A DNA stretch of 29,166 bases from an uncultured Blautia sp. (GCA_900547685.1 URHS01000032.1:1-29166), one strand, 5' to 3'. Positions 16,326-24,196 are shown, numbered from the stretch's first letter. The notes: generated by a model not told the origin, from the sequence alone. Numbers and translations: made by a program.

Positions 16326-16838
16326 ATGGGAAAACAGATCAGAAAACAGAAAAAGTCATCTATTATAGCAGGAGGCTTTTTTCGATTTGCTTTTTATCTT
16401 TGTGTGATTGTAGGTGTGATTTATATAGGAAAATCAGCTTATGATTTTGGATATGAAATCTTCAATCAGGAATCTATGGACAATGAGGAAAACGGAAGAG
16501 ATGTTACTGTTGTTATAAAAGAAGGAGATTCTGTATATCAGATTGGAAAGACCTTAAAGAAAAAGGGATTAATTGATGATGCAAAAATATTTGTGGCACA
16601 GGAGATGCTTTCCAGTTATAAAGGAAAGTTGCAGCCGGGCACTTATATTTTAAGCACAAGTATGACTCCTGATGAAATGATGGAGATTTTGGCGAGAGAA
16701 AATACAGAGGGACAGCCGGATCAGACAAATACCGGAGGAAAAGCAAAAGAGGGAAGTTCTGAAATACAGGACGGTTCCAGTTCATCACCAAAAGAGGTTG
16801 ATGAGTCTTCTCAGGAAGAAGGAGGAGAAGAATCGTGA
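16326..16838 (+). CDS. MltG-like membrane protein with only the LysM-like part; no lytic transglycosylase domain
   Basis: 170 residues. After a basic N-terminus (KQIRKQKK) comes one transmembrane helix at about 16-36. Residues 58-125 match the LysM-like domain of MltG/YceG: VVIKEGDSVYQIGKTLKKKGLIDD, LQPGTYILSTSMTPDEMMEIL. A low-complexity Ser/Glu-rich tail then ends the protein. The catalytic YceG domain, which cleaves nascent glycan strands, is missing; full MltG is about 340-380 residues. The stop is followed at once by the overlapping trmR start, and no remnant of the catalytic part is seen. In B. subtilis yrrL (mltG) has the same neighbours, so this is the positional counterpart, perhaps a regulator or decoy version. 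Confidence 0.8.
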   Translation: MGKQIRKQKKSSIIAGGFFRFAFYLCVIVGVIYIGKSAYDFGYEIFNQESMDNEENGRDVTVVIKEGDSVYQIGKTLKKKGLIDDAKIFVAQEMLSSYKGKLQPGTYILSTSMTPDEMMEILARENTEGQPDQTNTGGKAKEGSSEIQDGSSSSPKEVDESSQEEGGEES

Positions 16839-17476
16839 TTGTAGATGAGAGAATGGTCACATATATTAATTCTCTGGATAAAGGAAATACACCTTTTTTA
16901 AATGAATTAGAAAAAGAGGCATTGGCAAATTATGTTCCGATTATCCGTAGAGAAATGCAAAGTTTTTTAAAGGTGCTTTTACAGATAAAAGCACCTTTAA
17001 GGATTTTAGAGGTAGGAACAGCAGTTGGTTTTTCTACACTTTTAATGAGCACATACGCACCAAAAGAATGTAAAATTGTAACAATCGAAAATTATGAAAA
17101 GAGAATTCCCATTGCAAAAGAAAACTTCAGAAAAGCCGGAAAAGAAAAACAAATTCAGCTTTTAGAAGGAGATGCAAAGGAAGTTTTGAAAACACTGTCA
17201 GAACCTTTTGACTTTATTTTTATGGATGCTGCAAAAGGGCAGTATATTAATTTTTTGCCGGATGTTTTGCGTCTTTTAAAAACAGGAGGTATTCTTCTTT
17301 CAGATAATGTTTTACAGGACGGAGATATTATAGAATCTCATTTTGCTGTGGAAAGACGAAACCGTACAATTTATAAAAGAATGCGTCAATATTTATATGT
17401 GCTAAAAAACCACGAGTCATTAGAAACATCCATTTTGCCTTTGGGAGATGGAGTTACACTTAGTATTAAAAAGTAA
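16835..17476 (+). CDS. trmR: tRNA 5-hydroxyuridine O-methyltransferase (TrmR/YrrM family)
   Basis: Class I SAM methyltransferase of 213 residues. TrmR of B. subtilis methylates ho5U34 to mo5U34 in tRNA. SAM motif I is ILEVGTAVGFSTLLMS, followed by TIENYEKRIPIAKENF, the metal/catalytic segment DFIFMDAAKGQY, and GGILLSDNVLQDG, as in COMT-like enzymes. The GTG at 16835 overlaps the previous stop (GTGA) and has GGAGG nine bases upstream; an in-frame ATG at 16853 is the alternative. The next gene is a U32-family hydroxylase that makes the ho5U substrate, so the pair forms a complete pathway. A perfect 14-bp hairpin lies inside the gene at 16967-17000. Confidence 0.88.
   Translation: MIVDERMVTYINSLDKGNTPFLNELEKEALANYVPIIRREMQSFLKVLLQIKAPLRILEVGTAVGFSTLLMSTYAPKECKIVTIENYEKRIPIAKENFRKAGKEKQIQLLEGDAKEVLKTLSEPFDFIFMDAAKGQYINFLPDVLRLLKTGGILLSDNVLQDGDIIESHFAVERRNRTIYKRMRQYLYVLKNHESLETSILPLGDGVTLSIKK
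16967..17000. other. Perfect 14-bp inverted repeat inside trmR
   Basis: TTAAAGGTGCTTTT (16967-16980), loop ACAGAT, AAAAGCACCTTTAA (16987-17000). All 14 pairs match, within coding sequence. No T-run follows on either strand. Confidence 0.8.
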
Positions 17477-17489
17477 TAGGAGGATTAAG

Positions 17490-18725
17490 ATGCTTCGGAA
17501 ACCAGAATTATTAATTCCGGCAAGCAGTCTGGAAGTATTGAAGATTGCTGTTATGTTTGGGGCAGATGCTGTCTATATTGGTGGAGAAGCCTTTGGCTTG
17601 AGAGCAAAGGCAAAAAATTTTTCCATGGAAGATATGAAAGAAGGTATTGATTTTGCCCATGAACATGGAGTAAAGGTATATGTAACAGCAAATATTCTGG
17701 CACACAATGAGGATTTGGAAGGTGTCAGAGAATATTTTGGAGAATTAAAAGAAATTAAACCGGATGCGTTGATTATTTCTGATCCTGGTGTTTTTATGAT
17801 TGCCAAAGAGGTGTGCCCGGAAATAGAAAGACATATTAGCACACAGGCTAATAATACCAATTATGGAACTTATGATTTCTGGTGGAAATTGGGAGCTAAG
17901 AGGGTAGTAAGCGCAAGAGAATTGTCCTTGAAAGAAATCAAAGAAATCAGGCAGAGAATTCCGCAGGAAATGGAAATTGAGAGTTTTATTCATGGAGCTA
18001 TGTGTATATCTTATTCCGGTCGTTGTCTGTTATCTAATTATTTTACAGGCAGAGATGCAAACAGAGGAGCCTGTACACATCCTTGTCGCTGGAAATACTC
18101 TATTGTAGAAGAAACCAGACCGGGGGAAGTTATGCCGGTTTATGAAAACGAGAGAGGCACTTATATTTTTAATTCCAAAGATTTATGTATGATAGAGCAT
18201 ATTGATGATATTATTGATGCTGGAATTGACAGTCTGAAAATTGAAGGAAGAATGAAAACTGCTTTGTATGTGGCAACAGTCGCAAGAACTTATCGAAAAG
18301 CCATTGATGATTATCTGAGAGATCCAAAAAACTATGAAGAAAATATGGCGTGGTATCAGGAACAGATTAAAAGCTGCACTTACAGACAGTTTACTACTGG
18401 CTTTTTCTATGGTAAACCGGATGAAACCACACAGATTTATGATAATAACACTTATGAAAAGGGATATACCTACCTGGGATATGCGGAAGAAAAGAGAGAA
18501 GATGGACTCTATCGCATCACCCAGAGAAATAAGTTCTTGCTGGGTGAAACGATTGAGGTCATGAAACCAGATGGAAGGAATTTGCAGGTTACTGTAAAGG
18601 GTATTTTTGATGAAGAAGGGCAGTCTATGGAGAGTGCTCCTCATCCACAGCAGACCTTATATGTGGATTTGGGAACAGAAGTAGAAGTATACGATATTTT
18701 AAGAAGAAGGGAAGTAGCTTCTTAA
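17490..18725 (+). CDS. trhP: U32 family protein, likely tRNA U34 hydroxylase TrhP
   Basis: 411 residues. Annotated by family as peptidase U32, but members next to trmR (B. subtilis YrrN/YrrO, E. coli YegQ) are prephenate-dependent tRNA hydroxylases giving 5-hydroxyuridine at position 34. The U32 signature is seen as ESFIHGAMCISYSGRCLLS, followed by further cysteines in GACTHPCRWKY, which fit a Fe-S ligand set. The N-terminal TIM-barrel start is ELLIPASSLEVLKIAVMFGADAVYIGG. ATG 17490 is chosen because ATAGGAGG lies six bases before it; a longer reading frame from 17448 overlaps trmR. B. subtilis has two such genes here; this window has one. Its last 27 bp overlap sigK on the other strand. Confidence 0.88.
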   Translation: MLRKPELLIPASSLEVLKIAVMFGADAVYIGGEAFGLRAKAKNFSMEDMKEGIDFAHEHGVKVYVTANILAHNEDLEGVREYFGELKEIKPDALIISDPGVFMIAKEVCPEIERHISTQANNTNYGTYDFWWKLGAKRVVSARELSLKEIKEIRQRIPQEMEIESFIHGAMCISYSGRCLLSNYFTGRDANRGACTHPCRWKYSIVEETRPGEVMPVYENERGTYIFNSKDLCMIEHIDDIIDAGIDSLKIEGRMKTALYVATVARTYRKAIDDYLRDPKNYEENMAWYQEQIKSCTYRQFTTGFFYGKPDETTQIYDNNTYEKGYTYLGYAEEKREDGLYRITQRNKFLLGETIEVMKPDGRNLQVTVKGIFDEEGQSMESAPHPQQTLYVDLGTEVEVYDILRRREVAS

Positions 18726-19325
18726 TTTTAAAACAGCATTTTTTTCAATACGGGAAACATAAGAGCGGCTGATATTCAGCCGCTTTGCTATTTCTCTTTG
18801 TGTCAGTTCTCTTTCTCCGTAAAGACCATATCGCAGCTTAATGATTTCGCGTTCCCGTGTGGTGAGAACTTTGGGAAGAAGTTCATATAGGTAGGCGATA
18901 TCTTGTTTTAAAGAATAATTTTTTACTACATCTACAGGTTCTGTTTCTATAACATCAAGGAGACTAATTTCATTACCTTCCTTGTCTGTGCCAATGGGAT
19001 CATAGAGGGAGACTTCCCTGTTAGTTTTCTTTTTAGAACGAAGGAGCATAAGCAGCTCATTATCAATACAGCGGGCAGCATAAGTGGAAAGTCTGCTTGC
19101 TTTTTTTTCATCAAATGTATGGATGGCTTTGATAAGCCCGATGGTGCCAATGGAGATTAAGTCATCCATTTCCTCCGGAGCACCCTGATATTTTTTAACA
19201 ATATGTGCAACCAGACGTAGATTTCGTTCGATTAAAATATTTTTGGCTTCTAGGCTGCCCTGTTTGTATTCTTGAAGATAATAACTTTCTTCCTCCGAAG
19301 TCAGGGGCTTAAGAAATGTTTTCAC
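18699..19325 (-). CDS. sigK: RNA polymerase sporulation sigma factor SigK
   Basis: Late mother-cell sigma factor of sporulation, 208 residues. Visible are region 2 (LIERNLRLVAHIVKKY, DDLISIGTIGLIKAI, STYAARCIDNELLMLLR), the SigK/SigE-type linker SLYDPIGTDKEGNEISLLDV, and region 4 with the helix-turn-helix LTQREIAKRLNISRSYVSRIEK. Similarity in the linker favours SigK over SigE. The start is GTG at 19325 with GAGGT upstream. Nine bases before it the frame is closed by TAA, so no hydrophobic pro-sequence can be encoded and the gene is not interrupted by a skin element. Activity must then be controlled by transcription, not by proteolytic cleavage. The 3' end overlaps trhP. Confidence 0.93.
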   Translation of the reverse strand: MKTFLKPLTSEEESYYLQEYKQGSLEAKNILIERNLRLVAHIVKKYQGAPEEMDDLISIGTIGLIKAIHTFDEKKASRLSTYAARCIDNELLMLLRSKKKTNREVSLYDPIGTDKEGNEISLLDVIETEPVDVVKNYSLKQDIAYLYELLPKVLTTREREIIKLRYGLYGERELTQREIAKRLNISRSYVSRIEKNAVLKLRSYFPSS

Positions 19326-19349
19326 ACAAGCTTACCTCATAATAATTTA

Positions 19350-19362
19350 ATTATAGTGTATG
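19350..19362 (-). promoter_or_regulatory. Putative sigK promoter -10 region (SigE-like, overlapping a sigma-A-like hexamer)
   Basis: On the minus strand CATACACT (19362-19355) fits the SigE -10 pattern CATACAnT and runs into TATAAT (19355-19350). No good -35 for either sigma factor was seen. SigE is the known driver of sigK in Bacillus, so the fit is functional as well as formal. Confidence 0.4.
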
Positions 19363-19390
19363 TGAAAGAAAGTAATTTAGTGCTTTTCCA

Positions 19391-19419
19391 TTGTAAAATA
19401 CCGGCAAATATGGTATGAT
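19391..19419 (+). promoter_or_regulatory. Promoter of yifB/comM
   Basis: TTGTAA (19391-19396), 17-bp spacer, TATGAT (19414-19419), 79 bp before the start codon. The leader holds a small hairpin GGCGG/CCGCC at 19445-19456. Confidence 0.65.
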
Positions 19420-19498
19420 AAATACATCAGAATTCTAAAATTCAGGCGGTTCCGCCAATAAATTCCAAATAAAAACAAAAAATATTATAGGAGGTATT

Positions 19499-21022
19499 AT
19501 GTTTCGAAAAGTAATGTCAGCAGCTCTTGTAGGGGTAAAGTGTATTTCTGTACAAGTAGAAGCCGATGTAAGAAATGGACTTCCCGGATTTTCTATGGTA
19601 GGTTATTTATCCTCCAGAGTAAGGGAGGCACAGGAGAGAGTTTGTACAGCTCTTAGAAATTCGGGCTTTTTCTTTCCTGCAAAACACATTACCGTTAATT
19701 TGTCACCGGCAGATGTAAAAAAAGATGGAACAGGGTTTGATTTGCCAATTGCAGCAGTTCTTTTGTCAGCACTGGGGTATCTGGAGTTTGCCGGTTTAGA
19801 AAATGTATGTATGGCGGGAGAATTAAGTCTAAGCGGAGAAATTAGAGGAATAAAGGGAATTTTACCTATTGTAGACAGAGCTGTAAAAGAAAAATGCTGT
19901 TTATGTATTATTCCAAAAGAAAATGCAAAAGAAGTAGAGATGATAGATGAGATACCAATTTTAGCTGTGGAAAATATTAGAGAGTTTGTAGATTATGCTG
20001 TTCTTAAAAATTGGGGTGCAGTGAGAAATCCAATAAAAAAATGGCCGGAGACGGTGTATGAATGTGAATGGGATTTCTGCGAAATTGCAGGTCAGGAAGC
20101 AGCAAAAGAAGCAGCGGTAATTGCAGCAGCAGGACTTCATAATCTTTTGATGATAGGTACAAAAGGAGCGGGAAAGACTATGATAGCCAAAAGTATTCCG
20201 GGTATTTTTCCTTCGCTGTCAAAAGAAGAGGCAATAGAAATCTCAGGTATTTACAGTGCAGCAGGACTTTTATCACAGGAAAATCCGCTTATGAAAACAC
20301 GTCCTTTTCGGACACCACATCATACCACGTCCCCAAAAGCTTTAGCAGGAGGGGGACAGATACCAAAACCGGGAGAAATTACTCTTGCTCATAAGGGAAT
20401 TTTATTTTTGGATGAACTTCCGGAGTTTTCCAGAAATACTTTAGAAGTTTTAAGACAACCTTTAGAAGAACATGAAATTTGTATTTCCAGAGTTAGTGGA
20501 AATTTCCGTTTTCCGGCAGATTTTCTTTTTATTGCGGCAATGAATGCTTGCCCTTGCGGTTATTATCCGGATAGAAATAAATGTTCTTGTTCTGACACAG
20601 AGATAGGTAAATATATGGGGAAAATCAGTGGACCAATTTTAGATAGATTTGATTTATGCACAGAGATGAGGCAAGTACCCAAAGAAGAACTTTGGAAGAA
20701 GAAAAAAGGAAGAACAACGAAGGAATTGAGAGAAAGAGTAAAAGAAGCTCATAATATTCAAAAAGAGCGTTATCGAGGACGGAAAATTTCTTTTAACGGA
20801 AGACTTCAAGGAAAAGAAATCGAAAAGTATTGTGAAACCAGCCTTGAAGGAGAGAAACTTTTAAAAAGAGCTTATGAAAAAATGCATTTAAGCGTTCGGG
20901 CTTATCATAAAATTTTAAAGACTGCAAGAACAATTGCAGATTTGGAACAATCGGAAAAAATAGAAGTAACGCATATTAGTAAGGCAGTATCTTATCGGGC
21001 TCTGGATAAAAAAGATTGGTAA
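19499..21022 (+). CDS. comM: YifB/ComM family Mg-chelatase-like AAA+ ATPase
   Basis: 507 residues. ComM is a hexameric helicase that extends branch migration during integration of transformed DNA in Gram-negative bacteria; the role of clostridial homologues is less known. The N-terminal Lon-protease-like domain (about 1-180) contains GLPGFSMVGYLSSRVREAQERV and LSPADVKKDGTGFDLPIA. The AAA+ core has Walker A GTKGAGKT at residues 220-227, RPFRTPHHT, Walker B ILFLDELPEF, and NACPCGYYPD with a Cys cluster; the C-terminal lid contains SVRAYHKILKTARTIADLE. The Walker A reads TK where the family usually has PP, but the catalytic Lys and Thr are intact. It stands 10 bp before dprA. Confidence 0.93.
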   Translation: MFRKVMSAALVGVKCISVQVEADVRNGLPGFSMVGYLSSRVREAQERVCTALRNSGFFFPAKHITVNLSPADVKKDGTGFDLPIAAVLLSALGYLEFAGLENVCMAGELSLSGEIRGIKGILPIVDRAVKEKCCLCIIPKENAKEVEMIDEIPILAVENIREFVDYAVLKNWGAVRNPIKKWPETVYECEWDFCEIAGQEAAKEAAVIAAAGLHNLLMIGTKGAGKTMIAKSIPGIFPSLSKEEAIEISGIYSAAGLLSQENPLMKTRPFRTPHHTTSPKALAGGGQIPKPGEITLAHKGILFLDELPEFSRNTLEVLRQPLEEHEICISRVSGNFRFPADFLFIAAMNACPCGYYPDRNKCSCSDTEIGKYMGKISGPILDRFDLCTEMRQVPKEELWKKKKGRTTKELRERVKEAHNIQKERYRGRKISFNGRLQGKEIEKYCETSLEGEKLLKRAYEKMHLSVRAYHKILKTARTIADLEQSEKIEVTHISKAVSYRALDKKDW

Positions 21023-21032
21023 GGGAGGAAAG

Positions 21033-21908
21033 ATGACAGGAGAAATTTGGAAATGCAATAGTTTTGAAGGAAAATATCCAAAACGCCTACAGGTTTATGA
21101 AAATATGCCGGAAACAATCTACATAAAAGGAAGACTTCCGCTGGAGAATGTAAAAACAGTTGCTATTGTAGGCGCAAGGGTATGCAGTCATTATGGCGCT
21201 TATCAGGCATATCGTTTTGCTAAAGAACTGGCACAAGAAGGAATACAGATTATCAGTGGCTTGGCAAAAGGCATTGATACAAATGCACATAAAGGGGCTT
21301 TAGATGCAGGAGGAACTACTTATGCAGTATTGGGATGCGGTGTAGATGTCTGTTATCCAAAACAAAACCAGAAACTCTATGAAGAAATTATAAAAAAAGG
21401 AGGATTGTTATCTGAGTTTGATAATCAGACACCACCTTTTGCAGGCAATTTTCCCAGACGTAACAGGATTATCAGTGGCTTGGCAGATTTAGTTTTGGTA
21501 GTAGAGGCTAAGAAAAAAAGTGGTTCTCTAATTACTGCAAATTATGCTTTAGAGCAGGGAAAAACAGTTTTTGCTGTTCCCGGTAGAGTAGATGATGCTT
21601 TAAGTGAAGGATGTAATCTGTTAATTGCAGATGGAGCTGGAATTGCGAATTCTGTAGAAAGTATTTTATTGGAACTTCAGGTTTTATCGAAAAAGAGGGA
21701 GGATTTCCCTCATAAATCAAAGATATGGCTTGCAAGCCATGAAGAAATGGTGTATAGTTGTCTGGATTTACAGCCTAAAAATATAGAAGAAATCTTTCAG
21801 GAAATTCCTTTAAAATTAGAAGAAATTATGGAGATTTTATTGAAGTTAGAGCTGGAAGGGCTTATTATGGAGCCTGTAAAAAATTATTATACCAGAACAG
21901 GAGGTTGA
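21033..21908 (+). CDS. dprA: DNA-processing protein DprA
   Basis: Loads RecA on incoming single-stranded DNA during transformation. 291 residues, close to the B. subtilis length. The Rossmann-like core is clear: VKTVAIVGARVCSHYG, IISGLAKGIDTNAHKGALDAGG, AVLGCGVDVCYP, FPRRNRIISGLAD and GSLITANYALEQGKTVFAVPG. The C-terminal winged-helix domain (about 235-291) ends with LKLELEGLIMEPVKNYYTR. Start ATG at 21033 follows AAGGGAGG. Together with yifB and topA it forms one operon; its stop is one base before topA, and the topA ribosome site lies inside dprA. Confidence 0.96.
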   Translation: MTGEIWKCNSFEGKYPKRLQVYENMPETIYIKGRLPLENVKTVAIVGARVCSHYGAYQAYRFAKELAQEGIQIISGLAKGIDTNAHKGALDAGGTTYAVLGCGVDVCYPKQNQKLYEEIIKKGGLLSEFDNQTPPFAGNFPRRNRIISGLADLVLVVEAKKKSGSLITANYALEQGKTVFAVPGRVDDALSEGCNLLIADGAGIANSVESILLELQVLSKKREDFPHKSKIWLASHEEMVYSCLDLQPKNIEEIFQEIPLKLEEIMEILLKLELEGLIMEPVKNYYTRTGG

Positions 21909-21909
21909 C

Positions 21910-23994
21910 ATGGCGAAATATCTAGTGATTGTGGAGTCACCGGCAAAAGTGAAAACAATTAAAAAATTTCTCGGCTCAAATTATGAAGTAATGGCATCCA
22001 ATGGACATGTGAGAGATTTGCCAAAAAGTCAGCTTGGAATTGATGTAGACAATGACTTCGAACCTAAATATATAACCATTCGGGGAAAAGGGGATATTTT
22101 GGCAGCACTTCGAAAAGCTGCGAAAAAGGCAGATAAAGTTTATCTGGCAACTGACCCTGACCGTGAAGGAGAAGCAATTTCATGGCATCTTTCTAACTCA
22201 TTAAAATTAGATGAGAAGAAGATGCGCCGTATTACCTTTAATGAAATTACAAAGACAGCAGTGAAAGCTTCTATTAAAGAAGCCAGAGATATTAATATGG
22301 ATTTAGTAGATGCACAGCAGACACGCCGCATTTTGGATCGTATGGTAGGATACAAAATCAGCCCGGTGCTGTGGGCAAAAGTAAAAAGAGGTTTAAGTGC
22401 AGGACGAGTTCAATCTGTAGCACTTAGAATTATTGGTGATAGGGAAGATGAAATTAATAATTTTATACCGGAAGAATATTGGACTTTAGATGCAGAGTTT
22501 TCTATAGAAGGAGAAAAGAAACCGTTAATAGCTAAGTTTTATGGTAGTAAAAATAAAAAAATTAATATTCACTCTAAAGAAGAGATGAATGGGATTTTGA
22601 ATGAGTTAAAAGATGTAGAATATCATATTGCAGAAGTGAAAAAAGGAGAACGCAGTAAAAAAGCTCCATTACCATTTACAACCAGTACACTTCAGCAGGA
22701 GGCGTCAAAAGTTCTGAACTTTTCTACTCAGAAAACGATGCGCTTGGCCCAGCAGTTATATGAAGGAGTAGATGTAAAGGGAAGCGGGACAATTGGTATT
22801 ATTACTTATCTGCGTACAGATTCTACACGTATTTCCGAAGAGGCTGACAGCGCAGCAAGAGCGTATATTGCATCAGAATTTGGAGAAGAATATCTGGCAA
22901 CTGCAGAAAAAAAAGATGATAGTAAAAAGAAAATTCAGGATGCTCATGAAGCAATCCGTCCTACAGATATTAGTCGTACACCATTATCTCTGAAAGAGTC
23001 TTTGTCTCGTGATCAGTATCGTTTATATCAATTGATATGGAAGCGTTTTGCAGCCAGTAGAATGCAACAGGCAAAATATGAAACAATTTCTGTGAAAATT
23101 CAGGGAGGAGAATATTATTTTACTGTATCAGCATCTAAGCTTAAATTTGATGGCTTTATGGCTGTGTATACACAGGAAGATGATGCAAAATCAGAAAATC
23201 AGTTTTTAATTAAGAGCCTGGATGAAAATACAAAACTTGAATTTAACAGCTTTAAGGAGCAGCAGCATTTTACACAGCCTCCGGCACACTATACAGAGGC
23301 AGCGCTTGTAAAAGCATTAGAAGAAAAAGGAATTGGAAGACCAAGTACCTATGCGCCTACGATTACTACGATTATTGCCAGAAGGTATGTGGCAAAGGAA
23401 AATAAAAATCTGTATATGACAGAACTTGGAGAAGTGGTTAATAATATTATGAAGGAAGCTTTTCCAAGTATTGTAGATGTGAACTTTACAGCTACAATGG
23501 AGGAACTTTTAGACTGTGTAGGTGAAGGAAAGGTACAGTGGAAGACCGTTATTCGAAATTTTTATCCTGATTTAGATGAAGCGGTAAAAATAGCGGAAAA
23601 AGAGTTGGAACAGGTAAAGATCGAAGATGAAGTAACTGATGTAATCTGTGAGCAGTGCGGGAGAAATATGGTTATTAAGTATGGACCTCATGGAAAATTC
23701 CTTGCCTGCCCAGGATTCCCTGAATGTAAAAACACAAAGCCGTATCTGGAAAAAATTGGTGTACCTTGTCCTGTATGTGGAAAAGATGTTGTTGTAAAAA
23801 GAAGTAAAAAAGGACGTCTGTATTATGGATGTGAAAATAATCCAGAGTGTGAATTTATGTCATGGCAGCGTCCATCAAAGGAAAAATGTCCTTCTTGCGG
23901 TGGATATATGTTGGAAAAAGGAAATAAACTGGTTTGTGCGGATGAACATTGTGGATATGTAATGGCAAAGCCGAAGGAAAATGATAATAATTAG
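21910..23994 (+). CDS. topA: DNA topoisomerase I (type IA)
   Basis: Relaxes negative supercoils by cutting one strand through a 5'-phosphotyrosine. 694 residues. The TOPRIM domain starts with VIVESPAKVKTIKKFLG and holds TDPDREGEAISWHL; the active-site tyrosine is Y300 in ITYLRTDSTR; KGIGRPSTYAPTI is also conserved. Three C-terminal four-cysteine zinc motifs start at CEQCGRNM, CPVCGKDV and CPSCGGYM. ATG at 21910 has AGGAGG at 21899-21904. The dprA-topA order is standard in Bacillota. In B. subtilis trmFO, xerC and clpQY come before codY, whereas here codY is next, 202 bp downstream. Confidence 0.98.
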   Translation: MAKYLVIVESPAKVKTIKKFLGSNYEVMASNGHVRDLPKSQLGIDVDNDFEPKYITIRGKGDILAALRKAAKKADKVYLATDPDREGEAISWHLSNSLKLDEKKMRRITFNEITKTAVKASIKEARDINMDLVDAQQTRRILDRMVGYKISPVLWAKVKRGLSAGRVQSVALRIIGDREDEINNFIPEEYWTLDAEFSIEGEKKPLIAKFYGSKNKKINIHSKEEMNGILNELKDVEYHIAEVKKGERSKKAPLPFTTSTLQQEASKVLNFSTQKTMRLAQQLYEGVDVKGSGTIGIITYLRTDSTRISEEADSAARAYIASEFGEEYLATAEKKDDSKKKIQDAHEAIRPTDISRTPLSLKESLSRDQYRLYQLIWKRFAASRMQQAKYETISVKIQGGEYYFTVSASKLKFDGFMAVYTQEDDAKSENQFLIKSLDENTKLEFNSFKEQQHFTQPPAHYTEAALVKALEEKGIGRPSTYAPTITTIIARRYVAKENKNLYMTELGEVVNNIMKEAFPSIVDVNFTATMEELLDCVGEGKVQWKTVIRNFYPDLDEAVKIAEKELEQVKIEDEVTDVICEQCGRNMVIKYGPHGKFLACPGFPECKNTKPYLEKIGVPCPVCGKDVVVKRSKKGRLYYGCENNPECEFMSWQRPSKEKCPSCGGYMLEKGNKLVCADEHCGYVMAKPKENDNN

Positions 23995-24027
23995 TACATG
24001 AAATGATTTGGAAGTTTAGATTGTATA

Positions 24028-24042
24028 AATTATTAGAAAACT
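24028..24042 (+). promoter_or_regulatory. Candidate CodY box upstream of codY
   Basis: AATTATTAGAAAACT matches the CodY consensus AATTTTCWGAAAATT at 12 of 15 positions. It lies 33 bp before the predicted codY -35. In such AT-rich DNA a chance match is possible. Confidence 0.4.
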
Positions 24043-24074
24043 ACTAAAAAGACTGAAAATAGTAAAACTACGCA

Positions 24075-24103
24075 TTGATTTCAGAAATATTGTGTGATAG
24101 AAT
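24075..24103 (+). promoter_or_regulatory. Sigma-A promoter of codY
   Basis: TTGATT (24075-24080), 17-bp spacer, TAGAAT (24098-24103), about 94 bp before the codY start. It suggests that codY is transcribed apart from topA. Confidence 0.65.
24076..24090 (+). promoter_or_regulatory. Candidate CodY box overlapping the codY promoter
   Basis: TGATTTCAGAAATAT has the perfect palindromic core TTTCAGAAA of the CodY consensus (10 of 15 overall). It covers the end of the -35 and most of the spacer, so binding there would block RNA polymerase. Confidence 0.4.
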
Positions 24104-24196
24104 AAAAAAAACAGAAGAAATAATCTTGTTTTGCTGATTTCCATAAGATATGAAGTGTTTAGGCGAAAACAGGGAAAGAAGAGAAAGGAGGTCGCT

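Noticed and set aside
17448..17489. Longer U32 protein starting inside trmR
   Set aside because: ATAGGAGG precedes the ATG at 17490 by six bases and the family starts near KPELLIPA.
24131..24196. 22-residue N-terminal extension of CodY
   Set aside because: CodY proteins begin at MSVQLLDKTRKIN, and AAAGGAGG stands right before that ATG.
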